The translations under genes were made by a program, and so were the position numbers. Below the pieces are notes generated by a model. The model worked only from the letters and a program-made list of their open reading frames with translations. It had not been told where the DNA came from and ran no database searches. A stretch of 38,694 nucleotides of DNA from an uncultured Mordavella sp. GTDB taxonomy: Bacteria > Bacillota > Clostridia > Lachnospirales > Lachnospiraceae. Location: assembly GCA_902406105.1 (NCBI GenBank), contig CABPCP010000028.1, forward strand, positions 1 through 38,694. Direction: 5' to 3'. Of this stretch, positions 13,301-21,433 are shown one piece after another. How positions within the stretch are numbered: position 1 is the stretch's first letter; every line of letters begins with the position of its first letter.

Positions 13301-14329
13301 ATGAAAAAAAGAAGTATTCTGGCAGTATTGTTGTGCTGCTGTATGGTTGGGCTAATGGCCTGCCAGAGTAATGACACGGAAACCCAAGAAAGTGAAAGTG
13401 ACGGAACCTCAGAAGATTCAATCCAGATTGCATATGTGGCTCCAAATCTTGGGACACCGTATTTCACTATTGGTGCGGAAGGAGCAGAAGAAAAGGGAAA
13501 AGAACTTGGATATGAAGTAACTTCTGTGGGACCAGCTACAGAGGATGCGGCAGAGCAGTCACAAATGATTGAGGATATTGTAAATCAAGGAGAGGCAGAT
13601 GCGCTGGTAGTAGCATGTCTGGATTCTTCGTCTCCGGTTCCAGCGCTGAAGAAGGCAAGAGAAGCGGGAATGAAAGTGGTAACATGGGATTTGGATTGTG
13701 AGGCAGAAGGCAGAGATTGTTATGCAGGCCTGATGGATCTTGTTTTGATGGGAAATGACTGGGTAGACAGTATGGTCCGCACGATCGGAGAAGAAGGCCA
13801 GTATGCAATTATTACCGCAACGACTACTAATGAATTCATGAATAAAAGAATTGAGAATATGAAAGCATACGCATCAGAAAAATATCCGGATTTGGAACTT
13901 TTGACAATAGAGTCCTGCGATGCGGATACACAAAAGGCATATCAGATATCTCAGGATTTGATTACTCGCTATCCAGATATGAAATGTATTTTGACTGTTT
14001 CTACAGAGGCGTATACCTCTGCGGCAAAGGCTATTGAGGACATGGATAAGGTTGGAGATGTGTATGTGGCTGGAGGCGTCATGCCAAGTATGGCGAAATC
14101 TGCTTTTGAAAGCGGAGCAGCCGAGGAGTCTGTATTATGGGATCCTGGTCAGTGGGCAGGATTTGCCGTTGAAGTGGCTGGCCGTCTGGTAGAGGGAGAA
14201 ACATTTACACCAGGCGAAGATCCGCAGATTCCAGGATTTGATAATGTAGAAGTGGCAAGCGAAGATACGTTGTATTATCATGAACCAATGATATTCACAA
14301 AGGATAATGTAGACGATTACGATTTTTAA
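13301..14329 (+). CDS. ABC transporter substrate-binding lipoprotein (LsrB/RhaS-like)
   Basis: The protein has 342 residues. A lipoprotein signal peptide with lipobox LMAC places the lipidated cysteine at C21, followed by an acidic Ser/Thr linker. The mature part is a type I periplasmic-binding fold beginning IQIAYVAPNLGTPYFTIGAE. TWDLDCEAEGRDCYAG and VLWDPGQWAGFAVEVAGRL correspond to ligand-facing loops of the LsrB/RhaS group. Residues of the autoinducer-2 site cannot be aligned by eye. The substrate may be a sugar, a methylated sugar or another small polar molecule. The gene closes the five-gene operon. The next gene has its own promoter at 14333. Confidence 0.9.
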   Translation: MKKRSILAVLLCCCMVGLMACQSNDTETQESESDGTSEDSIQIAYVAPNLGTPYFTIGAEGAEEKGKELGYEVTSVGPATEDAAEQSQMIEDIVNQGEADALVVACLDSSSPVPALKKAREAGMKVVTWDLDCEAEGRDCYAGLMDLVLMGNDWVDSMVRTIGEEGQYAIITATTTNEFMNKRIENMKAYASEKYPDLELLTIESCDADTQKAYQISQDLITRYPDMKCILTVSTEAYTSAAKAIEDMDKVGDVYVAGGVMPSMAKSAFESGAAEESVLWDPGQWAGFAVEVAGRLVEGETFTPGEDPQIPGFDNVEVASEDTLYYHEPMIFTKDNVDDYDF

Positions 14330-14332
14330 CTC

Positions 14333-14361
14333 TTGCCAAATAAGAGAAAACCTCTTATAAT
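14333..14361 (+). promoter_or_regulatory. Promoter of the class V aminotransferase gene
   Basis: TTGCCA (14333-14338), a 17-base spacer and TATAAT (14356-14361) begin 3 bases after the stop of the binding-protein gene. The predicted start near 14368 puts the hairpin at 14374-14412 within the 5' leader. Confidence 0.7.
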
Positions 14362-14373
14362 AGTACACCGTGA

Positions 14374-14412
14374 AGAAAAGTTCCAAGGACGGAATATCCC
14401 TGGAACTTTTCT
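14374..14412 (+). terminator. Hairpin between ABC operon and aminotransferase: terminator or leader attenuator
   Basis: AGAAAAGTTCCA (14374-14385) pairs perfectly with TGGAACTTTTCT (14401-14412), and the inner GGA/TCC bases extend the stem. The tail GCCTTTTGG is only weakly T-rich. It may end the ABC operon. Because a promoter lies upstream of it, it would also sit at the start of the aminotransferase mRNA. Confidence 0.6.
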
Positions 14413-14468
14413 GCCTTTTGGGGAAAGATATACAACAATAGAAAGAGTACAGACAGGAGTGAAAGAAT

Positions 14469-15701
14469 ATGAAACAATTTAAAGAGATCAATCCTTCTCC
14501 GCGTACCTTGATGACGCCAGGACCGGTAGAGTCAGATCCGAGAGTACTCCGGGCAATGAGCGCCCATATCCTGGGCCAGTTTGATCCGGAGTTTACGGCG
14601 CTTATGAATGAAACGATGGAGATGGAGCGGTATGTATTCCAGACTCAGAATCACCAGACTTATGTAGTAGATACCACATCCAGAGGCGGTTTGGAGACGG
14701 TGCTGACGGGAGCGATCTGTCCTGGGGATAAGGTGCTGATTCCGGCATTTGGAAGATTTGGCTATCTGCTGGCTGAGATTCTGGAGAGATGCGGAGCTAA
14801 GATCACACTGCTGGAGAAAGATTGGGGAACAGTATTCGACCCGCAGGAAATTGAAGATGCGCTGAAGAAAGACAGCTATAAGGCGGTAGCCTGCATCCAT
14901 GGGGAGACCTCCACTTCTATGATGCAGCCCTTGAAAGAAATCGGCGAGATCTGTGAAAGACACGGCGTACTGCTGATCGTAGATGCGGTAGCTACGCTGG
15001 GAGGAACAGAGGTTAATGTAGACGAGTGGAAGCTGTCCGCCTGCATTTCCGGAACCCAGAAATGTATCTCCGCGCCGTCAGGATCTGCGCTGATCACCTA
15101 TAACCAGCAGATTGAAGAAATCGTAAAAAAGAGAAAACGTGTGGAGAAGGGAATCCGTACCGAAGATGATGTGGATGGAAAGCTGCCTGGAATCCCAAGC
15201 AACTACCTGGATCTTGGACAGTTGGAGGATTACTGGAGCCCAAGGAGACTGAATCACCATACGGAAGCGACCAGTATGCAGTACGCCGTTCATGAGGCAC
15301 TGCGGTGTATCGTAGATGAGACTTTGGAAGTCCGTTTCGCAAGACACCGTCTGAATGACAAAGCCCTTGTTGCGGGGCTGAAAGCGATGGGGCTTACCAT
15401 CTTTGGAGACCTGGAGCATAAGATGCCGGTGGTAACCGCGATCAACATTCCAGAAGGGGCAGACGGCAAAGCGATCCGCGGAATGCTTCTGAATGAGTTT
15501 GGCATTGAGATCGCAACATCTTTCGGACCGCTGGATGGCAAGATCTTAAGAATCGGAAATATGGGCTACTCCAGCCAGAAGAGAAATATTCTCCTTCTTC
15601 TGGGAGCGCTGGAAGCGGTCATGAAGAGAAATGGCGTAAAGGTATCCACTGGCGAGGCTGTTCAGGCGGCTATGGATGTTTACGAGAAAGAGGCAAAATA
15701 A
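14469..15701 (+). CDS. Class V PLP-dependent aminotransferase (AGXT/PucG-like)
   Basis: The protein has 410 residues. Fold type I class V features are LMTPGPVESDPRVLRAM at residues 14-30, DTTSRGGLETVL in the cofactor phosphate region, IVDAVATLGGTEV with the cofactor-binding Asp, and SGTQKCISAPSG with the Schiff-base lysine K198. The HILGQFDPEF stretch and the length resemble alanine/serine-glyoxylate aminotransferases and the ureidoglycine-glyoxylate enzyme PucG (about 416 residues). It probably transfers an amino group from alanine, serine or a ureido-amino acid to glyoxylate or pyruvate. No purine-degradation genes are near, so PucG itself cannot be claimed. A GACAGGAGTGAAAGAAT leader precedes the ATG. 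The gene is monocistronic, with promoter and terminator at both ends. Confidence 0.87.
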   Translation: MKQFKEINPSPRTLMTPGPVESDPRVLRAMSAHILGQFDPEFTALMNETMEMERYVFQTQNHQTYVVDTTSRGGLETVLTGAICPGDKVLIPAFGRFGYLLAEILERCGAKITLLEKDWGTVFDPQEIEDALKKDSYKAVACIHGETSTSMMQPLKEIGEICERHGVLLIVDAVATLGGTEVNVDEWKLSACISGTQKCISAPSGSALITYNQQIEEIVKKRKRVEKGIRTEDDVDGKLPGIPSNYLDLGQLEDYWSPRRLNHHTEATSMQYAVHEALRCIVDETLEVRFARHRLNDKALVAGLKAMGLTIFGDLEHKMPVVTAINIPEGADGKAIRGMLLNEFGIEIATSFGPLDGKILRIGNMGYSSQKRNILLLLGALEAVMKRNGVKVSTGEAVQAAMDVYEKEAK

Positions 15702-15708
15702 TAAATAC

Positions 15709-15739
15709 AAAGAGACTGCAAAGTTCTGCGGTCTCTTTT
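15709..15739 (+). terminator. Terminator of the aminotransferase gene
   Basis: AAAGAGACTGC (15709-15719) pairs with GCGGTCTCTTT (15728-15738, one G-T pair) and is followed by TTTGCTTTTC. Confidence 0.8.
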
Positions 15740-15850
15740 GCTTTTCTGTCAGAAACGGTTCCCGGTTTTCGTCTGGTCAGATTTGGGGTTTTTAATCGCT
15801 GATAAATATGATATAGTTAGAAAAGCAGACGAATAGACAGGAGAGAAACT

Positions 15851-16627
15851 ATGCATAACGATATCATTACCATCGGTAAATTTACGATACATGGATATGG
15901 TCTGATGATCGGCATTGGATTTGCCGCGGCCTATCTTATGACAGAGTACCGGGCGAAGAAACGGGATATGAATACAGACATGGTCTATATACTTTTCTTC
16001 AGCTCCCTGATCTTTGGCCTTCTGGGAGCGAAGGTCTGTTATTATCTGACGATCCTGGATAAAATCCTGAAAGATCCAGCTTTTCTTCTGGAGGAGGGAT
16101 TTGTAGTATACGGCGGGATCATCGGAGGGGGACTGGCCGGGTATATTGCGTGCCGGATAAAGAAAGAAAACTTCTGGAAGTTTTTTGACCTGGTGGCGCC
16201 GTCTATTGCTCTGGCTCAGGGTTTCGGACGGATCGGCTGCCTGCTGGCAGGCTGCTGTTACGGAAAAGAGACGGCATCGGCCTTGTCGATTACCTTTCAG
16301 AACTCAGATTTTGCTCCCAATGGTGTAGCCTTGATTCCTACACAGATCTATTCCAGCCTGCTGGATTTCTTAAACTGCTTTGTTCTCTGTCTGATCGCCC
16401 GGCATACCAAGAAAGACCGGGTGGTGGCAGGCTGTTATCTTATTTTCTACAGTATCGGAAGATTCATTCTGGAATTCTTCCGCGGAGACCTGGAGCGGGG
16501 AAGTGTTGGAATCTTAAGTACCTCTCAGTTTATCTCCATCTTCATCCTGGCGGCGGGACTCCTTTTGCTGGTGTGGGCCAGCGGAAAGCTGACGAGGGAG
16601 AAAGATTCCAGTTTGAACGATTTATAA
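15851..16627 (+). CDS. lgt: Prolipoprotein diacylglyceryl transferase
   Basis: The protein has 258 residues and about seven membrane helices. Lgt attaches diacylglycerol from phosphatidylglycerol to the lipobox cysteine of exported prolipoproteins at the outer face of the membrane. The family signature region is GFGRIGCLLAGCCYG (residues 124-138). The N-terminal HGYGLMIGIGFAAAY contains the conserved His-Gly, and YSIGRFILEFFRGD near the C-terminus is also typical. The start follows GACAGGAGAGAAACT. A weak promoter (TTTTTA-17-TATAGT, 15789-15817) lies upstream. The gene is followed by a small open frame at 16662. Confidence 0.93.
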   Translation: MHNDIITIGKFTIHGYGLMIGIGFAAAYLMTEYRAKKRDMNTDMVYILFFSSLIFGLLGAKVCYYLTILDKILKDPAFLLEEGFVVYGGIIGGGLAGYIACRIKKENFWKFFDLVAPSIALAQGFGRIGCLLAGCCYGKETASALSITFQNSDFAPNGVALIPTQIYSSLLDFLNCFVLCLIARHTKKDRVVAGCYLIFYSIGRFILEFFRGDLERGSVGILSTSQFISIFILAAGLLLLVWASGKLTREKDSSLNDL

Positions 16628-16661
16628 AAGGAAGTGAGAACAAAAAGCGGAGGTGATACAG

Positions 16662-16766
16662 ATGGTGCTGGAGGGCTTTGACCAGGAAAAGTATCAGCTT
16701 ACCAAAGAAGAGACAGAGAACTATATGAAGCAATTCTGGCAGGAAACTGATAGATATGGAGTGTAA
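16662..16766 (+). CDS. Small 34-residue protein downstream of lgt
   Basis: The frame begins MVLEGFDQEKYQLTKEETEN and ends WQETDRYGV. It is charged, probably helical, with no membrane segment. GGAGGTGATAC upstream of the ATG is one of the best ribosome binding sites in the window, which is the main reason to believe it is translated. It lies 34 bases after lgt on the same strand and 11 bases before a strong hairpin, so it would be the last gene of that transcript. The family is not recognised. Confidence 0.55.
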   Translation: MVLEGFDQEKYQLTKEETENYMKQFWQETDRYGV

Positions 16767-16777
16767 TGTAACCTTAA

Positions 16778-16822
16778 GATTGCCTGAACGCAGAAGCAAA
16801 CTGCTCCCGCGTTCAGGCAATC
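16778..16822. terminator. Convergent hairpin between the small gene and treR
   Basis: GATTGCCTGAACGC (16778-16791) and GCGTTCAGGCAATC (16809-16822) are perfect 14-base arms. The right arm overlaps the last codons and stop of treR. T-runs are short on both sides (GCTTTTC in plus, ATCTTAAG in minus), so it may work as a barrier or mRNA 3'-end stabiliser as much as a terminator. Confidence 0.65.
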
Positions 16823-17550
16823 GGCGCTTTTCGGACGGCATTGTCCTGGAAACGGAAATAATCCGGCCGATGGCGGGACTGGGTATATTCAAACATGATC
16901 CCATCGCTGTTGTAGGTCTGACTTGAGATCACGGCCATACAGTTATAATCATTTACATCTAATTCCAAATATTTCTCATCGATCTGCGTGATCTTCATAA
17001 CCGTTACGACTCGTTTGCTATTTACGATGGTCATATGAAGGGTGTTTTCCAGATAGTCGTAGATCGAGTGTTCCGCGATTTCTTTAGTCAGCCCAGGAAC
17101 CGCGCTTTTAAGAAAATAATTGTGGTTCAGGATCAGCGGCTTTTCGTCTAAATAATGGAGTCTTTGGATATAATATAATTCATCCCCTTTTTCAAAGCCG
17201 GTCTGGCGTGCGATTTTGTCATCCGCTGTCAATTCTATGAATTGCAGGACCCGTGTCCGGCCTTTCTGATGGTTGCGTCTGGAAGCCTCGTGGAAGGATT
17301 CGATTCCTCCGATGGTGTAATAGGTAGGCGCTACCGGGAGATAGATATTGCGGACCCCTTTTCCCTGGATACTTTGTACATATCCATCGGCTACTAACTG
17401 AGCGACGGCCCGGCGGATCGTATTTCTGGAACATCCATAGGCGGCCACCAGAGAGTGTTCCGATGGAAGAAGATCCTGATAGGCATATTCCTCATTTTCT
17501 ATTTTTTGCTTCAGATCCCGATAGATCTCATTATATTTTGCTTTTGGCAT
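16813..17550 (-). CDS. treR: GntR/UTRA-family trehalose operon repressor
   Basis: The protein has 245 residues. Residues 1-70 are a GntR winged helix (KYNEIYRDLKQKIENEEYAY ... LPSEHSLVAAYGCSRNTIRRAV). Residues 85-240 are a UTRA effector domain with the typical RLHYLDEKPLILNHNYF. TreR proteins bind trehalose-6-phosphate, which releases them from DNA. The gene is divergent from the trehalose PTS gene, and three TTGTTTAAACAA-type operators lie between them, one within its own transcription start region. This supports repression of the trehalose operon and autoregulation. The 3' end overlaps a hairpin. Confidence 0.93.
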   Translation of the reverse strand: MPKAKYNEIYRDLKQKIENEEYAYQDLLPSEHSLVAAYGCSRNTIRRAVAQLVADGYVQSIQGKGVRNIYLPVAPTYYTIGGIESFHEASRRNHQKGRTRVLQFIELTADDKIARQTGFEKGDELYYIQRLHYLDEKPLILNHNYFLKSAVPGLTKEIAEHSIYDYLENTLHMTIVNSKRVVTVMKITQIDEKYLELDVNDYNCMAVISSQTYNSDGIMFEYTQSRHRPDYFRFQDNAVRKAPIA

Positions 17551-17580
17551 AATGCTTCGACCTGTCTTTCGTGAGGGTTA

Positions 17581-17688
17581 CTTGTTTAAACATCTTTCTG
17601 ATTTTATTATAAAGAGATTAGCGGAAAAGTCAAGGAAATGCGTTGACATGTTTAAACAAGTGTGCTATATTCTACTTGTTTAAACAAG
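17581..17688. promoter_or_regulatory. treR-treP divergent promoters with three TreR operators
   Basis: The treP promoter is TTGACA (17643-17648), 17 bases, TATATT (17666-17671). The treR promoter on the minus strand is TTGACT (plus 17628-17633), 16 bases, TATAAT (plus 17606-17611). Operators are O1 CTTGTTTAAACATC (17581-17594), downstream of the treR -10; O2 CATGTTTAAACAAG (17647-17660), over the treP -35 and spacer; and O3 CTTGTTTAAACAAG (17675-17688), a perfect palindrome at the treP start. The core TGTTTAAACA is common to all three. Confidence 0.88.
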
Positions 17689-17716
17689 CTAAAGGAATCA
17701 TGTAGGAGGTACAAAC

Positions 17717-19675
17717 ATGGCAAGGTACACGGAAGATGTACAAGAACTGCTGAAACTGATCGGCGGGAAAGAAAATATTTCAGCGGTATCCCACTGTATG
17801 ACAAGAATGAGATTCGTTCTGGTGGATGAGAAGAAAGCAGATACCAAGGCAATCGAGAAGATTAAGGCGGTCAAGGGTACCTTTACCCAGGCCGGACAGT
17901 ATCAGGTGATCATCGGGAATGACGTATCTACCTTCTATAACGAATTTACAGCATACGCGGGAGTCGAAGGGGTCAGTAAGGAGGCGGCCAAGCAGGCGGC
18001 CAAAACAAATCAGAGTTGGTTTCAGCGCCTGATGAGCAATCTGGGAGAGATTTTCGCGCCCATCATCCCCGCGCTGATATGCGGAGGTCTTGTGCTGGGC
18101 TTCCGCAATGTGATCGACAGCATCGCGTTTTTTGAAAACGGGACCAAAACATTAGTAGATATTTCTCAATTCTGGGCAGGTGTTGACAGCTTCCTTTGGC
18201 TGATCGGAGAGGCGGTATTCTGGTTGCTTCCGGTAGGTATCGTGTGGTCTATCACGAAGAAGATGGGGACAACGCAGATCCTTGGGATCATCTTGGGATT
18301 GACCTTGGTTTCTTCTCAGCTCCTGAATGGATTTGATGTGGCTTCCACTCCGGCGGATCAGATTCCGGTTTGGGACTTTGGGTTTGCCAAGGTTCAAATG
18401 ATCGGATATCAGGGCCAGGTAATCGCGGCTATGCTGGCAGGATTTGTCCTGGTATATCTGGAGAAATTCTTCCGTAAGATCTGCCCGGCGGTAGTCAGTA
18501 TGATCGTGGTTCCCTTTTGCTCGCTGGTACCGGCGGTATTCATCGCACATATGGTCGTTGGCCCTGTCGGCTGGACCATCGGAAACGCGATCGCGGACGT
18601 GGTCTACGCAGGTCTGACTTCGGATTTTCGTTTTATATTCGCGGGGATCTTTGGCTTTCTGTACGCTCCCGTAGTCATGACGGGGCTGCATCATATGACC
18701 AATGCCATTGACAGCCAGCTGATCGCGTCTACACCCACCCAGACTACGATCTTATGGCCGATGATCGCATTGAGCAATATTGCCCAGGGTTCCGCGGTTT
18801 TAGCGATGAGCGTATTGCAGAAGAAGAATGAGCGCGCTCAGCAGGTAAATGTACCGGCATGTATCTCCTGCTATCTGGGGGTTACAGAGCCGGCGTTGTT
18901 CGGCGTGAATTTGAGATACGGATTTCCTCTGTTCTGCGGGATGGTCGGATCGGCCTGCGCGGCTGTGATCTCCGTGGGATTTGGAGTCCAGGCTTTAAGT
19001 ATCGGCGTCGGCGGCTTGCCGGGGATTCTTTCGATCGTGCCTCAGTATTACCTGGTCTTTGCCCTTGCCATGCTGACTGCCGTCGTGGTCCCGTTTATCC
19101 TTACTTTTATGGTGGGGAAGGCGAAACTGTCCAAAGCGGACTTGTTTGGCGAAGAAGCTGACATAAAAGAGAAAGAAGCGGAAGAGCAGGATGAAAAAGA
19201 ACAGGAAACGCCAACCGGGGTCACAGAGCTGAAAGCAGGGCTGACGGGAAAGGTGATTCCCATCAGTGAAGTACCAGACGAGGTCTTCTCTCAGTGTGTG
19301 ATGGGAGAAGGAGTCGCCATTGAGCCGGAGAATGATACAGTAGTCGCGCCGGGAGACGCCACGGTGGGCGTGGTCATGGCGGATACCGGACATGCCTGCG
19401 GCCTGGTATTTGCCAACGGCGCGGAACTTTTGATCCATGTCGGCATCGATACGGTAGACATGGGAGGAGACGGCTTTGAGCTTTTGGTGGAACAAGGGCA
19501 GCAGGTCAAGGAAGGCCAGCCGCTGATCCGCTTTGATAAAGAAAAGATCCGCGCGGCGGGCCATCCTTCTGTGACCGTGTTTATTGTGACGGAAGAAGGA
19601 GAAGCGGGCAGCGCCGAATATCTTTCAGGAATGGACGCTGTGGCGGGAGAGACCCCGATCATCAGATTCGCGTAA
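17717..19675 (+). CDS. treP: Trehalose-specific PTS EIIBCA transporter
   Basis: The protein has 652 residues in the order EIIB, EIIC, EIIA. EIIB carries the phosphocysteine in ISAVSHCMTRMRF (C27). EIIC (about residues 105-485) has about ten membrane segments with family motifs such as LHHMTNAI and GVTEPALFGVNLRYGFP. The C-terminal EIIA of glucose type has GHACGLVF and GAELLIHVGIDTV with phosphohistidine H574. It imports trehalose as trehalose-6-phosphate using phosphate from HPr. The start follows TAGGAGGT, and the gene is controlled by the TreR operators. With its own EIIA it needs only HPr and Enzyme I, both encoded downstream. Confidence 0.94.
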   Translation: MARYTEDVQELLKLIGGKENISAVSHCMTRMRFVLVDEKKADTKAIEKIKAVKGTFTQAGQYQVIIGNDVSTFYNEFTAYAGVEGVSKEAAKQAAKTNQSWFQRLMSNLGEIFAPIIPALICGGLVLGFRNVIDSIAFFENGTKTLVDISQFWAGVDSFLWLIGEAVFWLLPVGIVWSITKKMGTTQILGIILGLTLVSSQLLNGFDVASTPADQIPVWDFGFAKVQMIGYQGQVIAAMLAGFVLVYLEKFFRKICPAVVSMIVVPFCSLVPAVFIAHMVVGPVGWTIGNAIADVVYAGLTSDFRFIFAGIFGFLYAPVVMTGLHHMTNAIDSQLIASTPTQTTILWPMIALSNIAQGSAVLAMSVLQKKNERAQQVNVPACISCYLGVTEPALFGVNLRYGFPLFCGMVGSACAAVISVGFGVQALSIGVGGLPGILSIVPQYYLVFALAMLTAVVVPFILTFMVGKAKLSKADLFGEEADIKEKEAEEQDEKEQETPTGVTELKAGLTGKVIPISEVPDEVFSQCVMGEGVAIEPENDTVVAPGDATVGVVMADTGHACGLVFANGAELLIHVGIDTVDMGGDGFELLVEQGQQVKEGQPLIRFDKEKIRAAGHPSVTVFIVTEEGEAGSAEYLSGMDAVAGETPIIRFA

Positions 19676-19687
19676 GGAGGGACGGCG

Positions 19688-21340
19688 ATGTCAGATTTTA
19701 AGAAGAGTGTCGTATATCAGATTTATCCAAAGTCTTTCTATGACAGTAATGGGGATGGCTTTGGAGATCTGAAAGGGGTAACGGAAAAGCTGGATTATAT
19801 CAAAGAGCTTGGGGCGGATTATATCTGGCTGACGCCATTTTTTGTATCCCCGCAGAATGATAATGGATACGATGTGGAAGATTATTACCGGGTGGACCCA
19901 AGATATGGGACGATGGAAGATCTGGAAGAGTTGATCCGGGAAGCCGGAGAACGAGGGATATCCTTGATGTTTGATATGGTTTTCAATCATACATCCAGCC
20001 ATCACGAATGGTTCCAGAAGGCGCTTGCCGGAGATGAGAAATATAAAGAGTTTTATATCTTCCGAAAAGGGAAGAAGCCGGGAACGCCGCCTACCAACTG
20101 GGAGAGTAAGTTTGGCGGGAGCGCTTGGGAGTATGTGGAGGAATTTGACGAATATTATCTGCATCTTTTTGATGTGACTCAGCCGGATTTAAACTGGGAA
20201 AATCCGGAAGTGAGAAAAGAGATCCAGAAGGTGGTCCGATTCTGGATGGAAAAAGGCGTCAAAGGATTCCGGTTTGATGTGGTCAATTTGATCAGTAAGG
20301 GGAAATATGAGGACGACGATGAGGGCGACGGCCGCCGGTTCTATACAGATGGGCCTAAGATCCATGAATATCTTCAGGAACTAAACGAAACGACTTTCGG
20401 AACAGACGCTCAGATCATTACTGTAGGCGAGATGTCCAGCACTACGATGGAGAACTGTTACCGTTACGCGGGAGAGGATGGAAAAGAGCTTTCTATGGTC
20501 TTTAGTTTCCATCATTTGAAAGTAGATTTTATGGGAAATGAGAAATGGGTCATGGTTCCCTTTGATTTCCTCAAATTAAAAAGGATCTTGTTTGACTGGC
20601 AGACCCATATGGCGGAGCACCATGCTTGGAATGCCGTATTCTGGTGTAATCACGACCAGCCAAGAGTGGTATCCAGATTTGGAAATACCAAAAGATACTG
20701 GAAGGAATCCGGGAAGATGCTGGCTACAGTCATCCATTGTCTCAGAGGTACTCCATATATTTATCAGGGAGAAGAACTGGGGATGACCAATCCGGGATTT
20801 ACAGACATCTCCCAGTACCGGGATGTGGAAAGTCTGAATCATTTTCGGATTCTTCAGGAGAAGGGGCTGACAGAAGAAAACGCGTACCAGATCCTTCAGA
20901 TCCACTCCAGAGACAACAGCCGTACGCCGGTACAGTGGAAGGATGAGGAGAACGGCGGGTTTACATCGGGGAAACCCTGGATAGAGGTGAATCCTAATTA
21001 CCATACAGTCAATGCGGAGGCGGAGCTGGAAGATGAAGATTCTATCTTCCATTATTATCAAAAACTGGCGGCTTTGCGCAAAGAGTATGATATCATAGGA
21101 TATGGAGATTTTGAGCCGCTGGATGAAGCCCATCCTTCTGTGCTTGCCTACCGCCGGCGCTGGAAGGGGGAGACACTGCTTGTGATCTGTAATTTCTACG
21201 GGAAGGAGACGGCCTGGGAGATGGACGAGGATCTGAAACAGTACAGCTGTCTTCTGAGTAATTATAAAGACCCGGCGCCGGAAGAAGGCGGGATCACTCT
21301 GCGGCCTTATGAGGCGGCGGTTCTGTACAAGAAGGACTGA
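19688..21340 (+). CDS. treC: Alpha,alpha-phosphotrehalase (GH13)
   Basis: The protein has 550 residues, the usual length. It hydrolyses trehalose-6-phosphate to glucose and glucose-6-phosphate in the cytoplasm. GH13 motifs are DMVFNHTS (region I), GFRFDVVN with the nucleophile Asp (region II), VGEMSST with the acid/base Glu (region III) and WCNHDQPR with the stabilising Asp (region IV). The start follows AAGGAGGGACGGCG, 12 bases after the treP stop, so it is in the same operon. It would be named treA in Bacillus. Confidence 0.94.
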   Translation: MSDFKKSVVYQIYPKSFYDSNGDGFGDLKGVTEKLDYIKELGADYIWLTPFFVSPQNDNGYDVEDYYRVDPRYGTMEDLEELIREAGERGISLMFDMVFNHTSSHHEWFQKALAGDEKYKEFYIFRKGKKPGTPPTNWESKFGGSAWEYVEEFDEYYLHLFDVTQPDLNWENPEVRKEIQKVVRFWMEKGVKGFRFDVVNLISKGKYEDDDEGDGRRFYTDGPKIHEYLQELNETTFGTDAQIITVGEMSSTTMENCYRYAGEDGKELSMVFSFHHLKVDFMGNEKWVMVPFDFLKLKRILFDWQTHMAEHHAWNAVFWCNHDQPRVVSRFGNTKRYWKESGKMLATVIHCLRGTPYIYQGEELGMTNPGFTDISQYRDVESLNHFRILQEKGLTEENAYQILQIHSRDNSRTPVQWKDEENGGFTSGKPWIEVNPNYHTVNAEAELEDEDSIFHYYQKLAALRKEYDIIGYGDFEPLDEAHPSVLAYRRRWKGETLLVICNFYGKETAWEMDEDLKQYSCLLSNYKDPAPEEGGITLRPYEAAVLYKKD

Positions 21341-21382
21341 AACGGGGAGAATTGGAAATAAACACGGCAGTACAGAGGGCCT

Positions 21383-21411
21383 TTGACGGCTCTGGTATCA
21401 TAATATAATAC
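21383..21411 (+). promoter_or_regulatory. Internal promoter for ptsHI
   Basis: TTGACG (21383-21388), a 17-base spacer and TAATAC (21406-21411); TATAAT at 21404-21409 gives a shorter spacer. It lies in the 93-base gap after the phosphotrehalase gene and would let the general PTS genes be made without trehalose. Confidence 0.55.
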
Positions 21412-21433
21412 ATTAAAAAAGGAGAGATGATCT

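Noticed and set aside
18152..18694. A 180-codon minus-strand frame inside treP, and similar long antisense frames in treC and ptsI
   Set aside because: They are codon-bias shadows of well-identified genes in GC-richer sequence, with no start signals.
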